Below, piece after piece: positions 10,218 through 24,295 of a stretch of DNA of 64,000 bases. The notes under the pieces were generated by a model. The model worked only from the letters and a program-made list of their open reading frames with translations, searched no databases and was not told the origin of the DNA. This DNA comes from Enoplosus armatus (lineage: Eukaryota; Chordata; Actinopteri; Centrarchiformes; Enoplosidae). Location: positions 23,537,883 to 23,601,882 of the forward strand of contig NC_092193.1 of NCBI RefSeq assembly GCF_043641665.1, given 5' to 3'. Position numbers and translations under genes: made by a program. How positions within the stretch are numbered: position 1 is the first letter of the stretch; every line of letters begins with the position of its first letter.

Positions 10218-13200
10218 TGAAGCTACTAGTCAACTGCTCTCTTGTTCCTGTTGCTATCGGTTTATCTTAAAAAAAAAAACCCAAAAAAACATTTCCACAT
10301 TTTCTACTTTTTTATAAAGTATAAAGAGAGAGAGAGAGAGATAAATAAAAACAAACTCAGCACATCAGGGCCGTGGCAGAATGCCAGGATGCTTTTGACT
10401 TCTTATCAGTATTTGCTGTTGGCTTGCCGGGAAAACCTACAAGACCACATCATAAAGGTTCAAAGCTACAACCCAACTTTACCCATTCGCCATGTGTTTC
10501 AGCCATGGCAGTGCACAAGCATGTCAATTATTAACTGTCTCTGTGTTGCCTTAGAAAAGGCTGATAGCATCCAATAAAGCCATTTAGTGCGCCTCCATCA
10601 CTGGCCTGTTGGTTTACAGTAGCACAGCCTCAAAATCTATTGGCATCTATTGTATTTGACACATTGGTTGTACAAATACAGAGTGAGATATGAGGTGGGG
10701 GGGACTTTCACTGACGACTTGAAGCAACACAGTATATCTATGATGACAGCGCTTTTTGTTGTATACCAAGTGCAGGACCTCAGGTAAATGTGATTGCCTG
10801 CATAGACTGTACACTCAGGGGCCACACCCACTGGTGGCTGAGTTGTGTTTGTATTATTCACACCTCTGGAGGTTTCATAGATGCCAAATATGTTAGGACA
10901 TGTAGAATATTTCCATTTGATGAAGTCTTGGGTTTGACACATGTAAACAATGACAATCCCTGTCAGCTTCTTTTCAAGTGCCCACAAACAGCGGCACCAG
11001 CAGGGTGTAATGCAGAGGTTTCTGCATTACCCCCCCCCCCCCCCCCCCAGGGTTCCTGAGCCTGGTTTGTGGCAGAGACAAGGACACAATCCAAGACAGA
11101 GACAAGGCACAATTCAATATGTGCATACTGGGCCAGCCAACCGTTTCTTTCACTCTCTCTGGAACTGTCAATCCGTCAGTCACGTCCACTTCCTGCACTG
11201 ATGAGGTAGTGAGCAGGGTTAGGAGTTCCCTGTCTAGCTCTCTTTTCTCATTCTTTACACAACTACTTCTGTCACTTTTTACATGTAAAACAGAACATAT
11301 CTGAAAATGTGCATTGTTGTCCCCATAACAGAAACGAGTATCCCCATCCCTCTATTTTCATCCCGCCTATGAGCCATTTGGCACAGCTTCTGCCTTCTGA
11401 TGAGGTCAGACAACACATTGTACACAGACTACCGGAGCTGTTTTGAAGCCCAACCCGGCCCTTGCACCTCACAGAGGATGAGGGGTCGACGGGGAGCAAA
11501 ACATGCACTGTATATGTTGGCCTGTCAGTCACCCTTTACACTGCCCTGGTCTTGACATGGGGCGCTGGACAAAGCTCTAAACCTCTGAACTAACGCTCCA
11601 CCCTTGTCTTGGGTTAAAAGGGGTTTGAGATAGTGGCAATGTTTAAAATGTGTGTGTGTTTCCAAGCCCTATTGTCCCTGGTCACTTGTTTTTTTTTGGA
11701 TGATCCACTTGAACCCAGAGGGCCGCTCTTTGTCCTGACAACGTCCTGACCAGGTTCTGACCTCCTAACCGCAGAGTTCAAAGTGTGTGTTCGCGTCCAG
11801 CTCCCGAAGTTAGTCACACTAGTAAAGAAAAAAAAAGCCAGTGGCAGGTGGCTCTTTGCTTTGCGCTTCACTCTACATTTTCTTAGGTTAACACAGAGCG
11901 CACTGAGCTGGTAATGTGAAGTTAATACTCCTCAGGCCCATTGATGAACACTGGGACGAAATGAAATGAAAATGAACCCCTAACCCTGACCGTGTTAGTT
12001 CCCAGCCACTACCCAGTGAACCACACAGGGTTATGAATCATTACTAGTTCATGTAATCAGGTAATGTAATGTAGAAACCTGCCCGGAAACATTAATGCCT
12101 TTAGTAAATCTCTAACACCACCATGACAAAAGAAAAATAGCTAAAATATCTGTGGTGTCCTCCTGAAACCCAAAACTTAAACTTAAAGCTACAGTTGGCA
12201 ATATTATTGAATTATAGATTTGGTTGATTTGGTTGAAATAACATATTTTGCGGTGGATAATATTTTGGCCATTATGCGCAGTGTAAATGCACTGTTCTCC
12301 CCATAACCTCTCCTCAACTGCCCCTAGTCTGTGTGTGCTGAATGTCAATTTCAGCCCAGTCAGGCACATTTCTATGAGAGAGAGCAATAAAATGTTTCTA
12401 GAACTCACTGATATGGTGTGAGGAAAGAACTAAAAAGTAAATGAATCGGTTGAAGGCAAATTCAAAAGGGTCCAGTGGGATGACAGTCTTCCCTAACAGG
12501 TCCTTTCTGGTCTTTCAGATGAAATTTGCCTTAAAAAATGTGGACAAACATCAGAGGGGGTAATGGCCATCCCTGGCGTGAACAAGTCATCAATCACTGA
12601 CAGATAAGGTGTATATTAGTCTTGTTAGCATTTCTCCTGGAGCCCTTGAGGTAGCTGGCCAAGTTATATAAGCATGCTGAATAGCAGTCAAACATTTGTG
12701 CTAGATAAAGAAGCCCTTGAAAGCCGTGAATCCACCTGTATGCTGTTTGTCTTCTCTCAGAGAGCTCCCACACATTGTCCGACAGTGCTCAAATATACAA
12801 GTGTTGTCAAACACTGCAGGGTGTTTGCAATCTGCACCGAGTGGCCAGCTTCTGTCTTTATGTATTTGAGCATGAATATAAATGCGCGAGCGGACAAACA
12901 GTTGGTGGCTCCCTGTGGGTGTTAGGAGACTGTAGCATTAAGAAGCCAGTATGCTTCCTCAGAACTGCATGTCGGATGGTAGAATAGCTTTGTAAAAAAA
13001 AAAAAAACTTTTCAGGTTTTGGGTTGGGGGGGTTGGGAGGCGCTGAGTCTGACGATTTCCAGTGACGAGAACAATCCGACATCCACACCCCCGTTGATGC
13101 AGTGATTGGTCAGCTGTGTAGAAACAACCAACCAATGTGAACAGCCAAGTGCAACACTATGAATGCCTTGCGTCAGAGACTGTGAAAATGTTTTCCCCAG

Positions 13201-13269
13201 AGATCAGACGATATCAAAGGGTATGCAGCCTTCCGGTCATATGTACGAGCTAGTTCAGAACGAACATAA
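10218..13269. other. Non-coding stretch, 19-base poly-C run
   Basis: No gene recognised. An A-rich patch with (GA)n lies at 10269-10350. A C run of 19 lies at 11030-11048, immediately preceded by an 8-bp perfect inverted repeat (AATGCAGA/TCTGCATT, about 11009-11028). Frames of 83-116 codons here lie in conflicting overlaps on both strands, with no motifs. Confidence 0.5.
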
Positions 13270-13480
13270 CCCGGCCCTTAGTATAGCGCCAAATCACAAC
13301 TAAAGTCATCTCATGACACTTTACATATAGAGCGAGTCTAGACCGTACTCTTTATAATGTTATAAGAGAGACCCAACAGTTCCCAACATGAGCAAGCACT
13401 AGACAGTGGCAAGGAAAAACTTCCTTTTAAGAGGCAGAAACCTCGAGCAGAACCAGGACTCTAGGTGAGCGGTTATCATC
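13270..13480 (-). repeat. LINE 3'-end repeat (family E), antisense copy
   Basis: Carries the family E landmarks in antisense order: 'tagcgccaaatcacaac', 'catctcatgacactttaca', 'gagacccaacagttccc', 'cttttaagaggcagaaacc' and 'aggactctaggtg'. No tail repeat is visible at the left edge, so the very 3' end is missing. Confidence 0.7.
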
Positions 13481-15524
13481 GGGAGAGGGTTCTGTGAGAA
13501 TCGCTCAGTGAAGCAGAAACAATGGAGAGTGACAGAGTAGGTGATGTCCACGAGTGGTATTGAGGATGTTGCCAAGGTAGTACAAGGCAGTACAAGGCAA
13601 CACAGAATGTTCACAGATACAGAGCAGGACCGGGATCAAAACCAAAAACAAAGATGAATGTTTGAGATTAATTTGGAATGAATCTGGTTTTAAAAAAGGC
13701 TCAAGTCTAGACCTTGCCGTGACTCCCAACTGCTGTAATGTTTCTTAAGGCCCTCATGTACTCAAAAACAGAGGTGGACGAGGATGAATCATGTTCACAA
13801 ATGTGGAGCCGGCAGGATCATCGCATCTGGGCTGTAGGTTGATCACAGACTCATCGCTGGCACCCTGGCGTCCCCTACCGTTTTCATCCTCTGAGGAGCG
13901 TGACTTAATGGTGGTGCTGGGAAAACGTTTAGGGGCTCATCCCCTCCGTGGACCACAAATGGCAAATTCCATTGCTACGAATGATCAAGATATCTCTGAA
14001 CCAACATGTTAAATGGACAGAAAGTTGAAAGTTCAAATCAAGATCATATCATCGTGTGCTTAGTAAACATCACCACTTCCACTGCTACAACTGCAATTAC
14101 AAGTGCTGCTATTGTACCACAAAGTACAAACCAACCGGTGCTGGTAGAGTCCTGGTTCTGCTCGAGGTTGCTGCCTCTTAAAAGGAAGTTTTTTCCCCTT
14201 GCCGACGTTTTCACCGGTGTCTTTTGAGGTAGAGCAGCTGGACATTTTAATGCTGCTTTTAGGAATGTATATGCTCCTACTACAGTTTTAAACGCCGTCT
14301 TAGTAAAGTTAATGTTGAGGAGATTTTTGCTTTTAGGAGATTAATTCATTGTACTGAAAAGGATTTTATAGACAGGAATCACTTAGAACCTCATAGTGCA
14401 ATCACATCGGGCACTGAGGCAACTGTTTGAAGCACGTGATTTAGTATTTAGGTGAATGGTGACACAGGATGCGTTCTGTGACCACATCCTTCAAATTTCA
14501 TGAACTGTTTTCTCACTCAAACTCAAGCACCGCCAAACCTCTGTGTATTTACGCTCCATTTTACACACGTTTACATGTTGTTGTTAAAACTGTTCAATTT
14601 ACATTCAAAAACATGACGAAAAAGAAATAAAGCCTGCAAATGCATGAACTCCTAATTGAGACACTGAGTGTCTATGAGAGACTTGTGCCAGGTGAGGAGA
14701 AGGGGCAGGTGAGCCAGAATCCAGAGGGTTTTGTTATTGCTTCACCATCTCTTCCAGTCACAGACTGGTTTACAGCCCATCCCAGGACGGTTTCCTTCCT
14801 CCTCACTTGCTGTCCCTCAACCCCACAGAGGAAACCTTGTCCTCAAGGAGGTGGACAGTTTATGACCAGATGTCCCTCTGTGACACGGATGAATGCTGGA
14901 TGTCTGGAACCGTCTGCAGCAGATTGTCGGGATGGATCAGACATCAGAAAGATTCTTTCCCAGAGGACAGAAGGTGGATCAGAAGTTGTGGCCAAATGCA
15001 GAAGACAGGGTCGACCGGCAAGGTCTAGAACACATAGCAGAGTGGCAAAATTCAGAATACAGTCCTGTACTGAGATGCCTCACAGGTCCAAATGATGTCG
15101 TTTGGAGACAAGTGACAGCTGGTCTGGGATTAGACACTTTTAAAAACACTGTGTGGACTGCCTCCTTTTTTTTTATCAAGCACTTTTTGAGACATGGAAC
15201 TTGAGTTGAGTTGATTTTACATTCTATTAGCAAATGGGCAACACGGATGGTTTCATTAAACAGCGGTTCTGTAATGATGCAGTACGTTATCCAGCATAGA
15301 TGGCTTCATATTTAATATTCTGTTTAGGTATGTGTTATTGAAGTGTTAATGTGGTGTGTTGTATACCCCCCCCTATCTCCCTTTGAAATGAGCACAGTAC
15401 ATTAGATACAAAGAGGATCATTCAGGGTGTGTGTTTGCTGGGGTGGATAATGCGCCTCATACTGGTGCTCAATGTCACTCGGGTCAGTGCTCTGTAGAGA
15501 ACCAACATTGGCAGCTGGGCCTGT

Positions 15525-15557
<33 letters not shown>

Positions 15558-16113
15558 GCATCATGTCGTGTGTGTGTGTGTGTATTCTGTTGTTTGTCGA
15601 GTGAGATAAGGAGACTCCCGTAAAGTGAGGTTGCAATAGCTGAGTTTCCATTTGACTATTTATTTTTATATCATGGTGTATTGGGTTTGAACAGCTGAGT
15701 GGAAACAGCAGGAAAAAGCCGCCTGATCGGAGGGGTCTTTCTCTCAAGACTCGCGCTAGCCAATTGTCGAATTAGCTCTTGTGACATTAAGTTATCATTG
15801 GACCAGTCTAGGTGTTCACATGAGCACCTGACAGACTTGAAAGAAACGTGATCCTACCCCTTAAACTGGCTCACCGTGAATGTGTTTGTCCAGAGAGACA
15901 GAATACATGGGTGTACATATCGCTAAATAAATATCAGCTAAGTGGGCCACCTAAATAGAACGCCACCCCTCATCCTGCCCGTATATATCTCTGCCCCGCC
16001 TTGAGGGTGAGACAAGCAAAACAACCATACTATTAACTCCAAGTTAATAATCCTGGAAGCGCCACTGTTTGACACCGTCTTTGTTTCAAGCAGAACCAAT
16101 TGAAAATGGAAAT

Positions 16114-16152
<39 letters not shown>

Positions 16153-17039
16153 AGCAGTGTCACGTCATCTGTCAGGAACATAGAGCACATCAGGCCTGCA
16201 CACACACACACAGTCTAGCACCTCTCATAATCTGACAGTGTGACAACATGAAAGATGGTTTGTGTGTGTGTGTGTGCGTGTGTGTGTGTGTGTGTGCCCC
16301 CTCCTGTCCCCTCTCTTCCCTCCATCCGTCCACTCTCTCTGTCTCTCTCAGTTTGGTCTCATTCACCGTGAAAGACGCCAGTGCTGGGGTTTTTTTTTGT
16401 GAGCAGAGATCATATCTGAGTAAAGGAAATCTAAAGGGGAAAAAAACTTTTCTTTTTTCATAAACTGAAAGGGAGCTTTTTCTGGCTCCACTGGAAGGAG
16501 TCCAGAGGACTTTTTCAATACAGCGGGGGAGACAAAGGCCTCCATAACACCCGCTTTTCATTCAGGTTGGCAAAAAACGACACAGTGAAACACAGAGAAA
16601 AGGAAATGGGAAAAGGAGGGGAGGAGAAATCAATTCAGTCAGTGTCAGAAGTCACGCTTCATGAGGCATGAGTGTGTGAAGGCTAACTGCACCCGGCCAG
16701 AGGCATGACAGAGCGTCATAAACAGCCCAACAAAGGGAATAACACAACAACCACTCAGGGATTAGTGCCCTAGCATCTGGGCTTCAGTGTGTATGTGTGT
16801 GTGTGTGTGTTATGCCGTGCTCGGTCGGCCAGTTGTAGTTGTTGGTGTCTTGCTGGCTGACTGGCCCTGGCTAATTGCTGGTCCGCTTAATCTGTGTGGG
16901 CGCTGAGCCATTCACCTTGGCATCAACAGATGACCACCCCTATCTGGCCTGACTGCTCTCATCGGCTGACTGCTGGCCACTTTCCGTCAAGGCAACCTTC
17001 ATAAACTGTTCATAAGCAGTAAGAAGAAGCCCCCCGCCC
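13481..17039. other. Non-coding stretch rich in CA/TG microsatellites
   Basis: A short sense copy of family E lies at 14140-14212. Microsatellites are (CA)n at about 15530-15556, (TG)n at 15566-15583, (TG)n at 16116-16151 and (TG)n at 16260-16296. A 151-codon plus frame at 14640-15095 overlaps other frames on both strands. It has no recognised domain, no conserved context and no splice support, so it is not called a gene. Confidence 0.5.
14140..14212 (+). repeat. Family E fragment, sense copy
   Basis: Contains 'gagtcctggttctgctcgag' and 'gcctcttaaaaggaagtttt' in the sense direction of the LINE-tail family. It is truncated before the 3' terminal part. Confidence 0.6.
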
Positions 17040-17475
17040 CCGTTTGTTCCACAGTCCCAGGATCAAGACTAAAGGTGAGTGTGCCTTCTCTATTAGGTCG
17101 CCTGAGCTGTGGAGCAGCCTACCTGAGGAAACAAGGCAAGCAAAATCAGTTTCACCTCTTAAATCCCTTCCAAAAACACACTTTTATGAACTCCATAAGC
17201 TTGTATGTGAATCACTCCCACTATTTTTTTTTTTTTATTTGACTTGATTTGATCCCCCCCCCCCCCCCCTTTTCTTGGCAATACTTGTATGTGTGGTTTT
17301 GATTCGTTTTTAGTTTGCATCTCTGTTTGTTGACATGTTCTTAGTTGTATTTGTTTATATTTCACCTATTTTTTCATTCTATTTTATGTTTTCTATCTTT
17401 TTCTGTTGCTGCCTTTGGGTTTTTTTGCATTAAAAAGTGCTATACAAATAAAGTTGTTTATTAATATTAACATTA
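17040..17475 (+). mobile_element. 3' end of a fish non-LTR retrotransposon
   Basis: An open frame at about 17044-17247 reads a peptide including FSIRSPELWSSLPEETRQ and FKSLxKTHFYEL-like residues. This is the conserved C-terminal tail that follows the reverse transcriptase domain in several fish LINEs (typical pattern: rAFSvaaPrLWNsLP..iR....sFKslLKTHfF). Downstream are a poly-C run (about 17255-17269), 'gtgctatacaaataaagtt' with an AATAAA signal near 17448, and an AT-rich end. The reverse transcriptase itself is missing, so this is a 5'-truncated dead copy, as is usual after target-primed insertion. Confidence 0.7.
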
Positions 17476-17696
17476 AAACTATTGACTTTACTCACCACAA
17501 TCAGAAACAGGTTTGTCGCCTAAAAGGTTCTCACATACAAGCCTTTGTGCTGTGGTGCGTAACAGTGCAACATACAAAGTAGGAAACAATACTCAAATAT
17601 TACATTACATTACGTTACATTTATTTAGCTGATGTTTTTATCCAAATGGGCTTACAATAAGTGCTTTTCAACCGTCCCATATGCAGTTTCTTTTAA

Positions 17697-17905
17697 CTCA
17701 ATTCAATTTATATGGTGCCAAATCACATCAAAAGTCATCTCATGACACTTTACATATAGAGCAGGTCTAGACCGTACTCTTTATAATATTATTTACAGAG
17801 ACCCAACAGTTCCCACCATTGTGTGGCAAGGAAAAACTCACTTTTAAGAGGCAGAGACCTGGAGCAGAACCAGGACTCTAGGTTCTAGGTGGGCGGTCAT
17901 CTGCT
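17697..17905 (-). repeat. LINE 3'-end repeat (family E), antisense copy
   Basis: Starts with the ATTGA-type tail in antisense ('actcaattcaatttatat') and continues through 'gccaaatcacatcaaaagtc', 'gacactttacatatagagca', 'acagttcccaccat' and 'gaggcagagacctggagcag'. A short internal 'tctaggttctagg' duplication is specific to this copy. Confidence 0.7.
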
Positions 17906-17999
17906 AATGAGCCAAGGTGCAGTCTGAACAGGTCAGTTTTCAGTCTGTGACAGAAGATGTGTGCAATTCCTGCTGTCCTGATGTCAATGCAGAGCCATT

Positions 18000-18302
18000 G
18001 CAACCAGGAAAAAGATTTTATTGACACCCCCCCCCCCATCATAGTGAGGGATCCTCAAGCCGATTGGCAGCAGTAGAGCGTAGAGGACGGACCGGGGTGT
18101 ATGGTTTGACCGTGTCCTGGATGACGGATGGGCCTGAGCCACTCGCAGCACTGTAGACAATCGCCAGCGTCTTGAATAGGATTCAAAGCACTCGGAGGAG
18201 CGGCGTAGCGTGGGAGAACTTGGGCATGCTGCTGAAACAATGCAAATTTCCCCCGCTGAGGGATTAATAAAGGATTATCTTATCTCATCTCATCTCATCT
18301 TA
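18000..18302 (+). repeat. LINE 3' UTR and ATCTC/TTATC tail
   Basis: Ends with 'ccgctgagggattaataaag' and then 'gattatcttatctcatctca', that is, an AATAAA signal followed by a pentanucleotide tail. This is a common 3' terminus of fish LINEs and is distinct from the AATCAGA tail seen elsewhere in the window. The upstream part (about 18030-18235) carries no intact frame. The left border is uncertain because it adjoins the antisense family E copy. Confidence 0.55.
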
Positions 18303-18969
18303 TTTACTAATGCATTAAATGACCATGACACTTCATCCTCGTCAGTTATTGTCATGGTTAAAATATTCAGCCATAAAAACTGAGTGTCCCTTGTCCTAGC
18401 TTATAGTGGAGGATATGAGAATGTGCACACTGAAAAGTAAAAGTTTTGATTTTCATTGCTTTAACTGACTTCACTTTCACCTCACTTATATGGGCTGACC
18501 GGATCAGGTTGTCCTTTTCCTCCCACCTTGTTTCCTTCTTTTTCTTCTGCTCTGCGGCCTTTAATGTTATTGCAGCCCACGAAGGATTCTGATTCACTAA
18601 CCTCTGCAAAAGTTTGCACGTGCCGTGAATCCGACGGCAATTTTTTTGCATGCGCAAAGTATCCAACATCTCTATGCACATCATAGTGAATGAGGCCCAA
18701 TGTGTTCAAATCACCCCAAAATCCACAGCAGCACATTTTCATTGCAACCGCGAATCACTGCTTTCAAAAGAGGTCAGTGCAAACCGAAACACGTTCATCA
18801 TCGTTCATCATCGTTCTCATCGTACGTCAGTGGCCATTCCCTGCAAAAACGTATCTGCAGACATTTCATTTCCACTCCTCCTTTTGCTTTTAATGTGAAA
18901 TGCTGACAGAAGAAAATGAAAGGCAGTGCCTGAACACACCCCAAACACTCCCGCAACGCTTGGGGGGCT

Positions 18970-19007
<38 letters not shown>

Positions 19008-21585
19008 GGCATTCGGTGAAGACCCGCCCTACTCTTATTGTCGTTGGTTAGGTTTAGGCACGAGGAGTGATACGTAACTGGCGCCTCTGTGTAAACGCAT
19101 AGCTAGCTGAGGACCAGGGAGAAACTTTAGCAACTGACGAGGGTTCCTATGGACATAATCCAGGTCTTATATGGCATTCACCTGCTTTGATCCAATTTTG
19201 AATGTCAAAAGTTTTTTTAAATAAAAATCATCATCATCCAATTAAATCTGTAGGCCGACAGATATCATTGTCAGTTTATTCCAGCATATATGCAGTATCA
19301 TATTTGTGTGCAAACTGGAAATGTACGTCGTATTTAATGAAATGCATACAAAAATGCATTTGAAGCGGGATGTATTATCAAGATATGCGTATAAATATGA
19401 GTACGTTCAAGACGCATGCGATGATCATGTCATGCAACTGCTGGGCACTGGCACCTTTTTCCAATCCAGGCACTGTCTACAAATATATATTTCAGCAGTG
19501 AAATTCCAACGTGTGCATGTGCCTTACTCTGAGCTCCTTCTTCACTTGCTACATAAAGGTACGAATAAAAACATCCAACAGAGCCCCCACATTCTCCAAC
19601 CCCCCTCCCAGCTCACTGCTGACCCTCACAGTCGAATTCCAAACATCCACTTTGAACTGGGAGTAACTTTGAGGATTCGATGGCTCTGTTGTGTTGTAAC
19701 AAAATGTGGAAGTGTATGTTTAAAGAATGAACCAGTCCCCTTTTTTACGACTCCTCCAAAATCCGCCCCGGGCCCGGACTTTCAGCTGGTCCACCGCAGA
19801 GCTTTCTGTGCTCTGTGTTGCGATGAATAGGGACCACAGTGTCTGGAACTGGCCGCCACTAGCCTGCCAATCAATTTGTTTAACTCCCCATGCGAGGGCA
19901 GTGATTGGTGGACCCTGCACACACACTCCATTCCTGCCAACAAAGCAGCCCATATGCCCTCCCAGCAGGGGCCGGCCCTGATATGGGGGCCCATGCATTT
20001 AGAGACCCAGTTATAGGAATTTGGAGCTAATAGGATGAAAGGGCTACCATCAGTGAATTGAAGCACTGAGCAAATCAAGTGGAATGCACATTCAGGGTGT
20101 CACTCATCATCCCGCCTGCACCCTCCATCCCTCACTCCCCACGGCCTCCCTGCACCGCTGACAAGGGACTCAGCCCTTTCAGGAGCGCGGAGGTTAATTT
20201 CATTTCAGCATAATAACTTGAATTAGATGATTCTAATGATGAGATCATTGTTGTTCACTAGTTTGTTGGTCAAGCCAGTCTTTGTTCGGATCTTTGAAGG
20301 AATGGTTTAAAAATGTATGTAATATGTTAGGTAGGGTGGTGTCATTTTGACAATCACATCTACGCAAACACAGAAAAATATAGAGTTTCTACAGAAATGT
20401 TACAGAAGTACTACACAAATATTATCAAGGGACTTAAATGTGTTATACAGGACAATCATGTATTGTATGCATGCCAAGAACATAATTTAGGGGTGAAAGA
20501 CGTGGGTATTTAGCAGGCAGAGACAAAGGACACATGGCACCACTGAGTTGCATTGTGGGAAGTGTAGTTTGGCTCTTCTTGTCTCTTGTGAGCCATCTAA
20601 CTTTATTGAAGTGCAATAAATAAATCAGTGGAGCACTCCTTTCATTTCACAGTGGACGTTGTATTTCCAGCAACTGGATAACGAAAGGTGGAATTTTGGG
20701 CTACATTCAAGTGCCGCACCAAGAGTCCAAGGGTGGAGGGTGGCATACCCTGACACCACGGTCGCATTCCAGACTCCCATGTGTGGCTAGGGTTAGGCAA
20801 CAGAGCACTTTGGTCGATGTTCGGGAAAGATCATGTTTCAAGTCGACGCAGACTTTTCCTGTTTCTAAGCCAGACCAGATCCTTGTGCCTTAAACATAAC
20901 CATTCAAAGTAGAATAATGCTGTCGTCGGCACTGTTGCATCGCGAGATTGGACATTTCAGAGGAAAACAACTGAAATACGTTGTCGGAGAACATTTTACT
21001 GATCCGCTCAGTGTTGACGTCTTTGTGACTTGACAGATGCATCAACTAACAACATTTCCTTGTTATGCTTGACAGAAAACATAATCCAGTGTTTTCCTGC
21101 GAAATGTGTGTGCTACAGGGTTGGTTTTACACTCCAGTGTTAAGAGTTTTGTCAATACCACCAGACCAAAACACATGTTGAGCATGTATATTAAGACAGT
21201 ATTCCAAAAATGACAGGAAGAAGAGGAAGTAGAATAAAACGAATAGAATAGTTGTTCGTTACGAACAACTTGGGTCTTATTCGTGTGCGGGCTCACTAAG
21301 ATCCAGGAATGCAGTGGCAATCACCCAAAAGAAGACTTAACAGGACAACAACATGCAGCTAGTAAACACTGACCGAGGTTAGCCACATTCATGTACAAAA
21401 TGAAAAACTGTTGATTGATCGCTGCAGTTACGAACACAGTTTTCCTGTGTTGATTGGAAATTATTTATCAAGTGTGCTCAGGTAGTTAAAATAATCTGGG
21501 TTTAGATAATCTGGATTACTGTTGACAACCTGCTTGATCATCTGACAGTTCGTGCGACCGTGTTCTCAGTCTCAGCTTGAGAGCG
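18303..21585. other. Non-coding stretch, one 174-codon frame of unknown status
   Basis: A (CA)n tract lies at about 18972-19006 and a small 'cgttcatcat' tandem near 18793-18815. The plus frame 19306-19830 (174 codons) is the longest non-repeat, non-gene frame on the left side. It has no signal peptide, domain or repeat and overlaps two minus-strand frames at its 3' end. No recognised RNA gene. Confidence 0.5.
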
Positions 21586-21589
21586 CTGC

Positions 21590-22190
21590 AGGGATGACGT
21601 ATTTTTGTAGGCCAGCCCGGAAGTTAGCATCGCCCCTGGTTCCCCCTCGAGAAAAAAGCCAGTGGGATTTTGGATTATTGTAGAAAATAAGCTCTGTGGC
21701 AAAACAAACGATTGTGATACTCACACGTTTTGTTCAGCAAGATAATCTTCATCTTGATGATGATTTTGAAGCGTAAATGGAATCGCCAGAAGCAAAAAGC
21801 TAACGTTAGGCTATAAAGGAACTACACCATGGTCGCATTACTTCAACGTCACCACTGCTAAGCTTCACTTTTAAGAGAATATAGATAGACATAGATATAT
21901 AGACAGATAGATATAGAGTCTATATCTAGAGAGTATATAGATGACTTTCCATGTTCGGCATGAAGATGTTAATGTCCACGACAACCTCTGTAGTTTAATT
22001 TAGCCACTTGTTAGCAACCGCCTTAAACCTTGGGGTACCTACTGACATATTTTATGTCGTAAAACAAAATGTTGAAATCTCTTAAGCTTATTTCAAGCAT
22101 CCCACTCAAAAAACCCACTGACTTCCAGACGCGAGAACCGGAAGTGTAAAAATGCTGACTCAGCCCGGGTTTTAGGACTCATTCCTGCAG
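21590..22190 (-). mobile_element. Dispersed repeat (family A), uninterrupted copy
   Basis: The reverse complement aligns with 1009-1172 plus 1922-2256 and lacks the hAT insertion. The equivalent of the insertion point reads as a single uninterrupted stretch near 22060 ('atgtcgtaaaacaaaatgtt' on plus). Its outer ends on plus are CTGCAGGGATGACGT and, inverted, CTGCAGGAATGAGTCC. A GATA/TATAGA-type simple patch at about 21884-21945 has expanded inside it. No coding frame. Confidence 0.65.
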
Positions 22191-23487
22191 TTGATGAGTA
22201 CAATATTATCATAACTGACTGCCACTGATGACTAAAATAAGACCCAAATTGTAATAAATGAATGATCCTTTTAATATTAATAGAACTGGCATTTAATGCT
22301 GTGTTATATATGTTTTCACTTGTAGTGTTAGTTAATCCTGGTGGTCCAGTAGACCACGGGTCGGGTACACATGAAGAAGAACAACAATACTTGCAGCAGC
22401 GCGCATCACTATACAGCTAGTGGCAAATGCAACAGCTGAACTATCCAGCATAACTAGAAATCCAGCCAATTTACTTATTATTAATTCCATACAATATGTA
22501 TGGAATTAACATGTGTATTAATATATATGTGTATTAATAGTTAATCTGTCCATCTTGTCATTTAACTTGGATTAGTGTTCATGACACTATGAGGACTTCT
22601 ATTGTTCCCCGAAGAGACATCTTTCCAGTGCTTCTAATTGGGTTTTCATGGAGTAATATTTTTTGGATTAGCAAAATCAAGCCAATTACAATCTAACTTC
22701 CCAAACATATTGAAGCAAATGGATCTGAGAGGATTTGCGGGGCAGATTTATCTTCCAAAACCATCGCTTTTACATCTGTGGGCCATTTGACGCCTTAATC
22801 ACAAAGCTGATTGTTTTCACCCAGCAGAACTATTTGGAGGTAGTTGCTAATCTCCCTCCCTGGCGGAGTCTGTTTTGGTCAAACATAAGCTGCCAGAGTC
22901 TTGATTGAGCTGCATAATCCCTGGATGAGGAAATGTACGCCCCCCCCCCCGGCCCCCTCCAGCCTCTATTGGGTATCTCTGTTGGTGGTTAGCGATGTGA
23001 CCCCACCCCCGTCTCCTCTGGCGTAGCTTCTGTACTGTATGAGTCTGCCCTGGGGGCTAAACAATATGTTCCTATTTTTTTTTTAATTAATCAAAACCTA
23101 AATCTGTGTCTCTGAGAGCAGATCTGCTCTTTCTGACTGACGGTGTTGATCTGAGGGCTTTCCCCTGCCGTTTGGCTTCCCCTTCCCCTTCCTTTTTTTC
23201 TCTTCCCTCCCTCACCTCCATCCTACCATACCGTCTTCCCCTCTTTGCTTCTCCCCCCCCAACCCCGGTTCCGGGTCAGTGTTTTTTTTTTCTTTTTTGT
23301 CCCGTGATCTCTTGTAGCAGTGAGCAGGCAAATTGCATAACTGAGCCTAGATAGACGTCTGGGGCTTCACTGTGACACTGTGCAGCCGTTGGAGATTCAG
23401 TGACGTGGAAGTGACTGACAGCTGGGGCTGGCCAAGGAATGAATGGAGGATCGATGACACATATCAACAGACAACTCCGAGCCATGG

Positions 23488-23531
<44 letters not shown>

Positions 23532-24263
23532 AGTGTGTGAATGATTCAAAACAGCAGCAAATACTCTTGAGAGGTTGGATACAACTGACTTTTTTTTTTT
23601 TTGATAAATGAAAGTTTAATTGATTATCAAAAAAAAAAGTTGCCAGTTAATGTTCTTTTGATCGACTAATTGATTAATGGACTAATTGTTTCAGCTCTAT
23701 TGTCTACTGTTAGTTTATGAATTAAAGGACCTGTCAATCAATGTGAGACTGACAGCAGGTGTCCCGCCCTGTGTTTTAGATTCTGCAAGTGTGGCTATTT
23801 TTATTTTTATTTATTTACTTTTTTTACATCTGAATTTTGAATTGTACCTTACGTGGTCCTATTTTACAGGAGCTTCCAGTTTCATATCCAAGTCATGCTA
23901 GCAGGAACTTCCACAACTTTATGAACACTCCTAAAAAATAAAGACAAAATGATCCTCCAATAATGACTTGTGACAGTCACACATGGGGATTCTGTGTCAG
24001 TCTCCCAGTGATGGAAATCCGTTGTGCATTTCCTGCACTTTGTGCGCCCTCTGCTGGCAACAGTACAGCTGAGCACCATTCCCCTCCTCGACCCTCGCCA
24101 TAAGGGGGTCTCAGACTACCGGCCCAGGGATCAGATCGGCCTATTAGAAAATGTTTAAAATGTATTTTTGCAGCAAATGTACCCTCTGTGTTTTCCCATG
24201 TAGATTTCTCTCCACTGTCTTTAATTTAACAAATCTTTTCAGTCTTGCGGGGGATGTGGCTCT

Positions 24264-24295
<32 letters not shown>

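Noticed and set aside
14640..15095. 151-codon plus-strand open frame
   Set aside because: It overlaps four other frames on both strands, has no domain or signal, and has no exon-like context.
16190..16561. 123-codon minus frame
   Set aside because: Runs through a CA/TG tract. The protein is low-complexity histidine-threonine and not credible.
19306..19830. 174-codon plus-strand open frame
   Set aside because: Longest frame in the left half, but no motif, no homology I recognise and no upstream promoter. Kept only as a note in the stretch entry.
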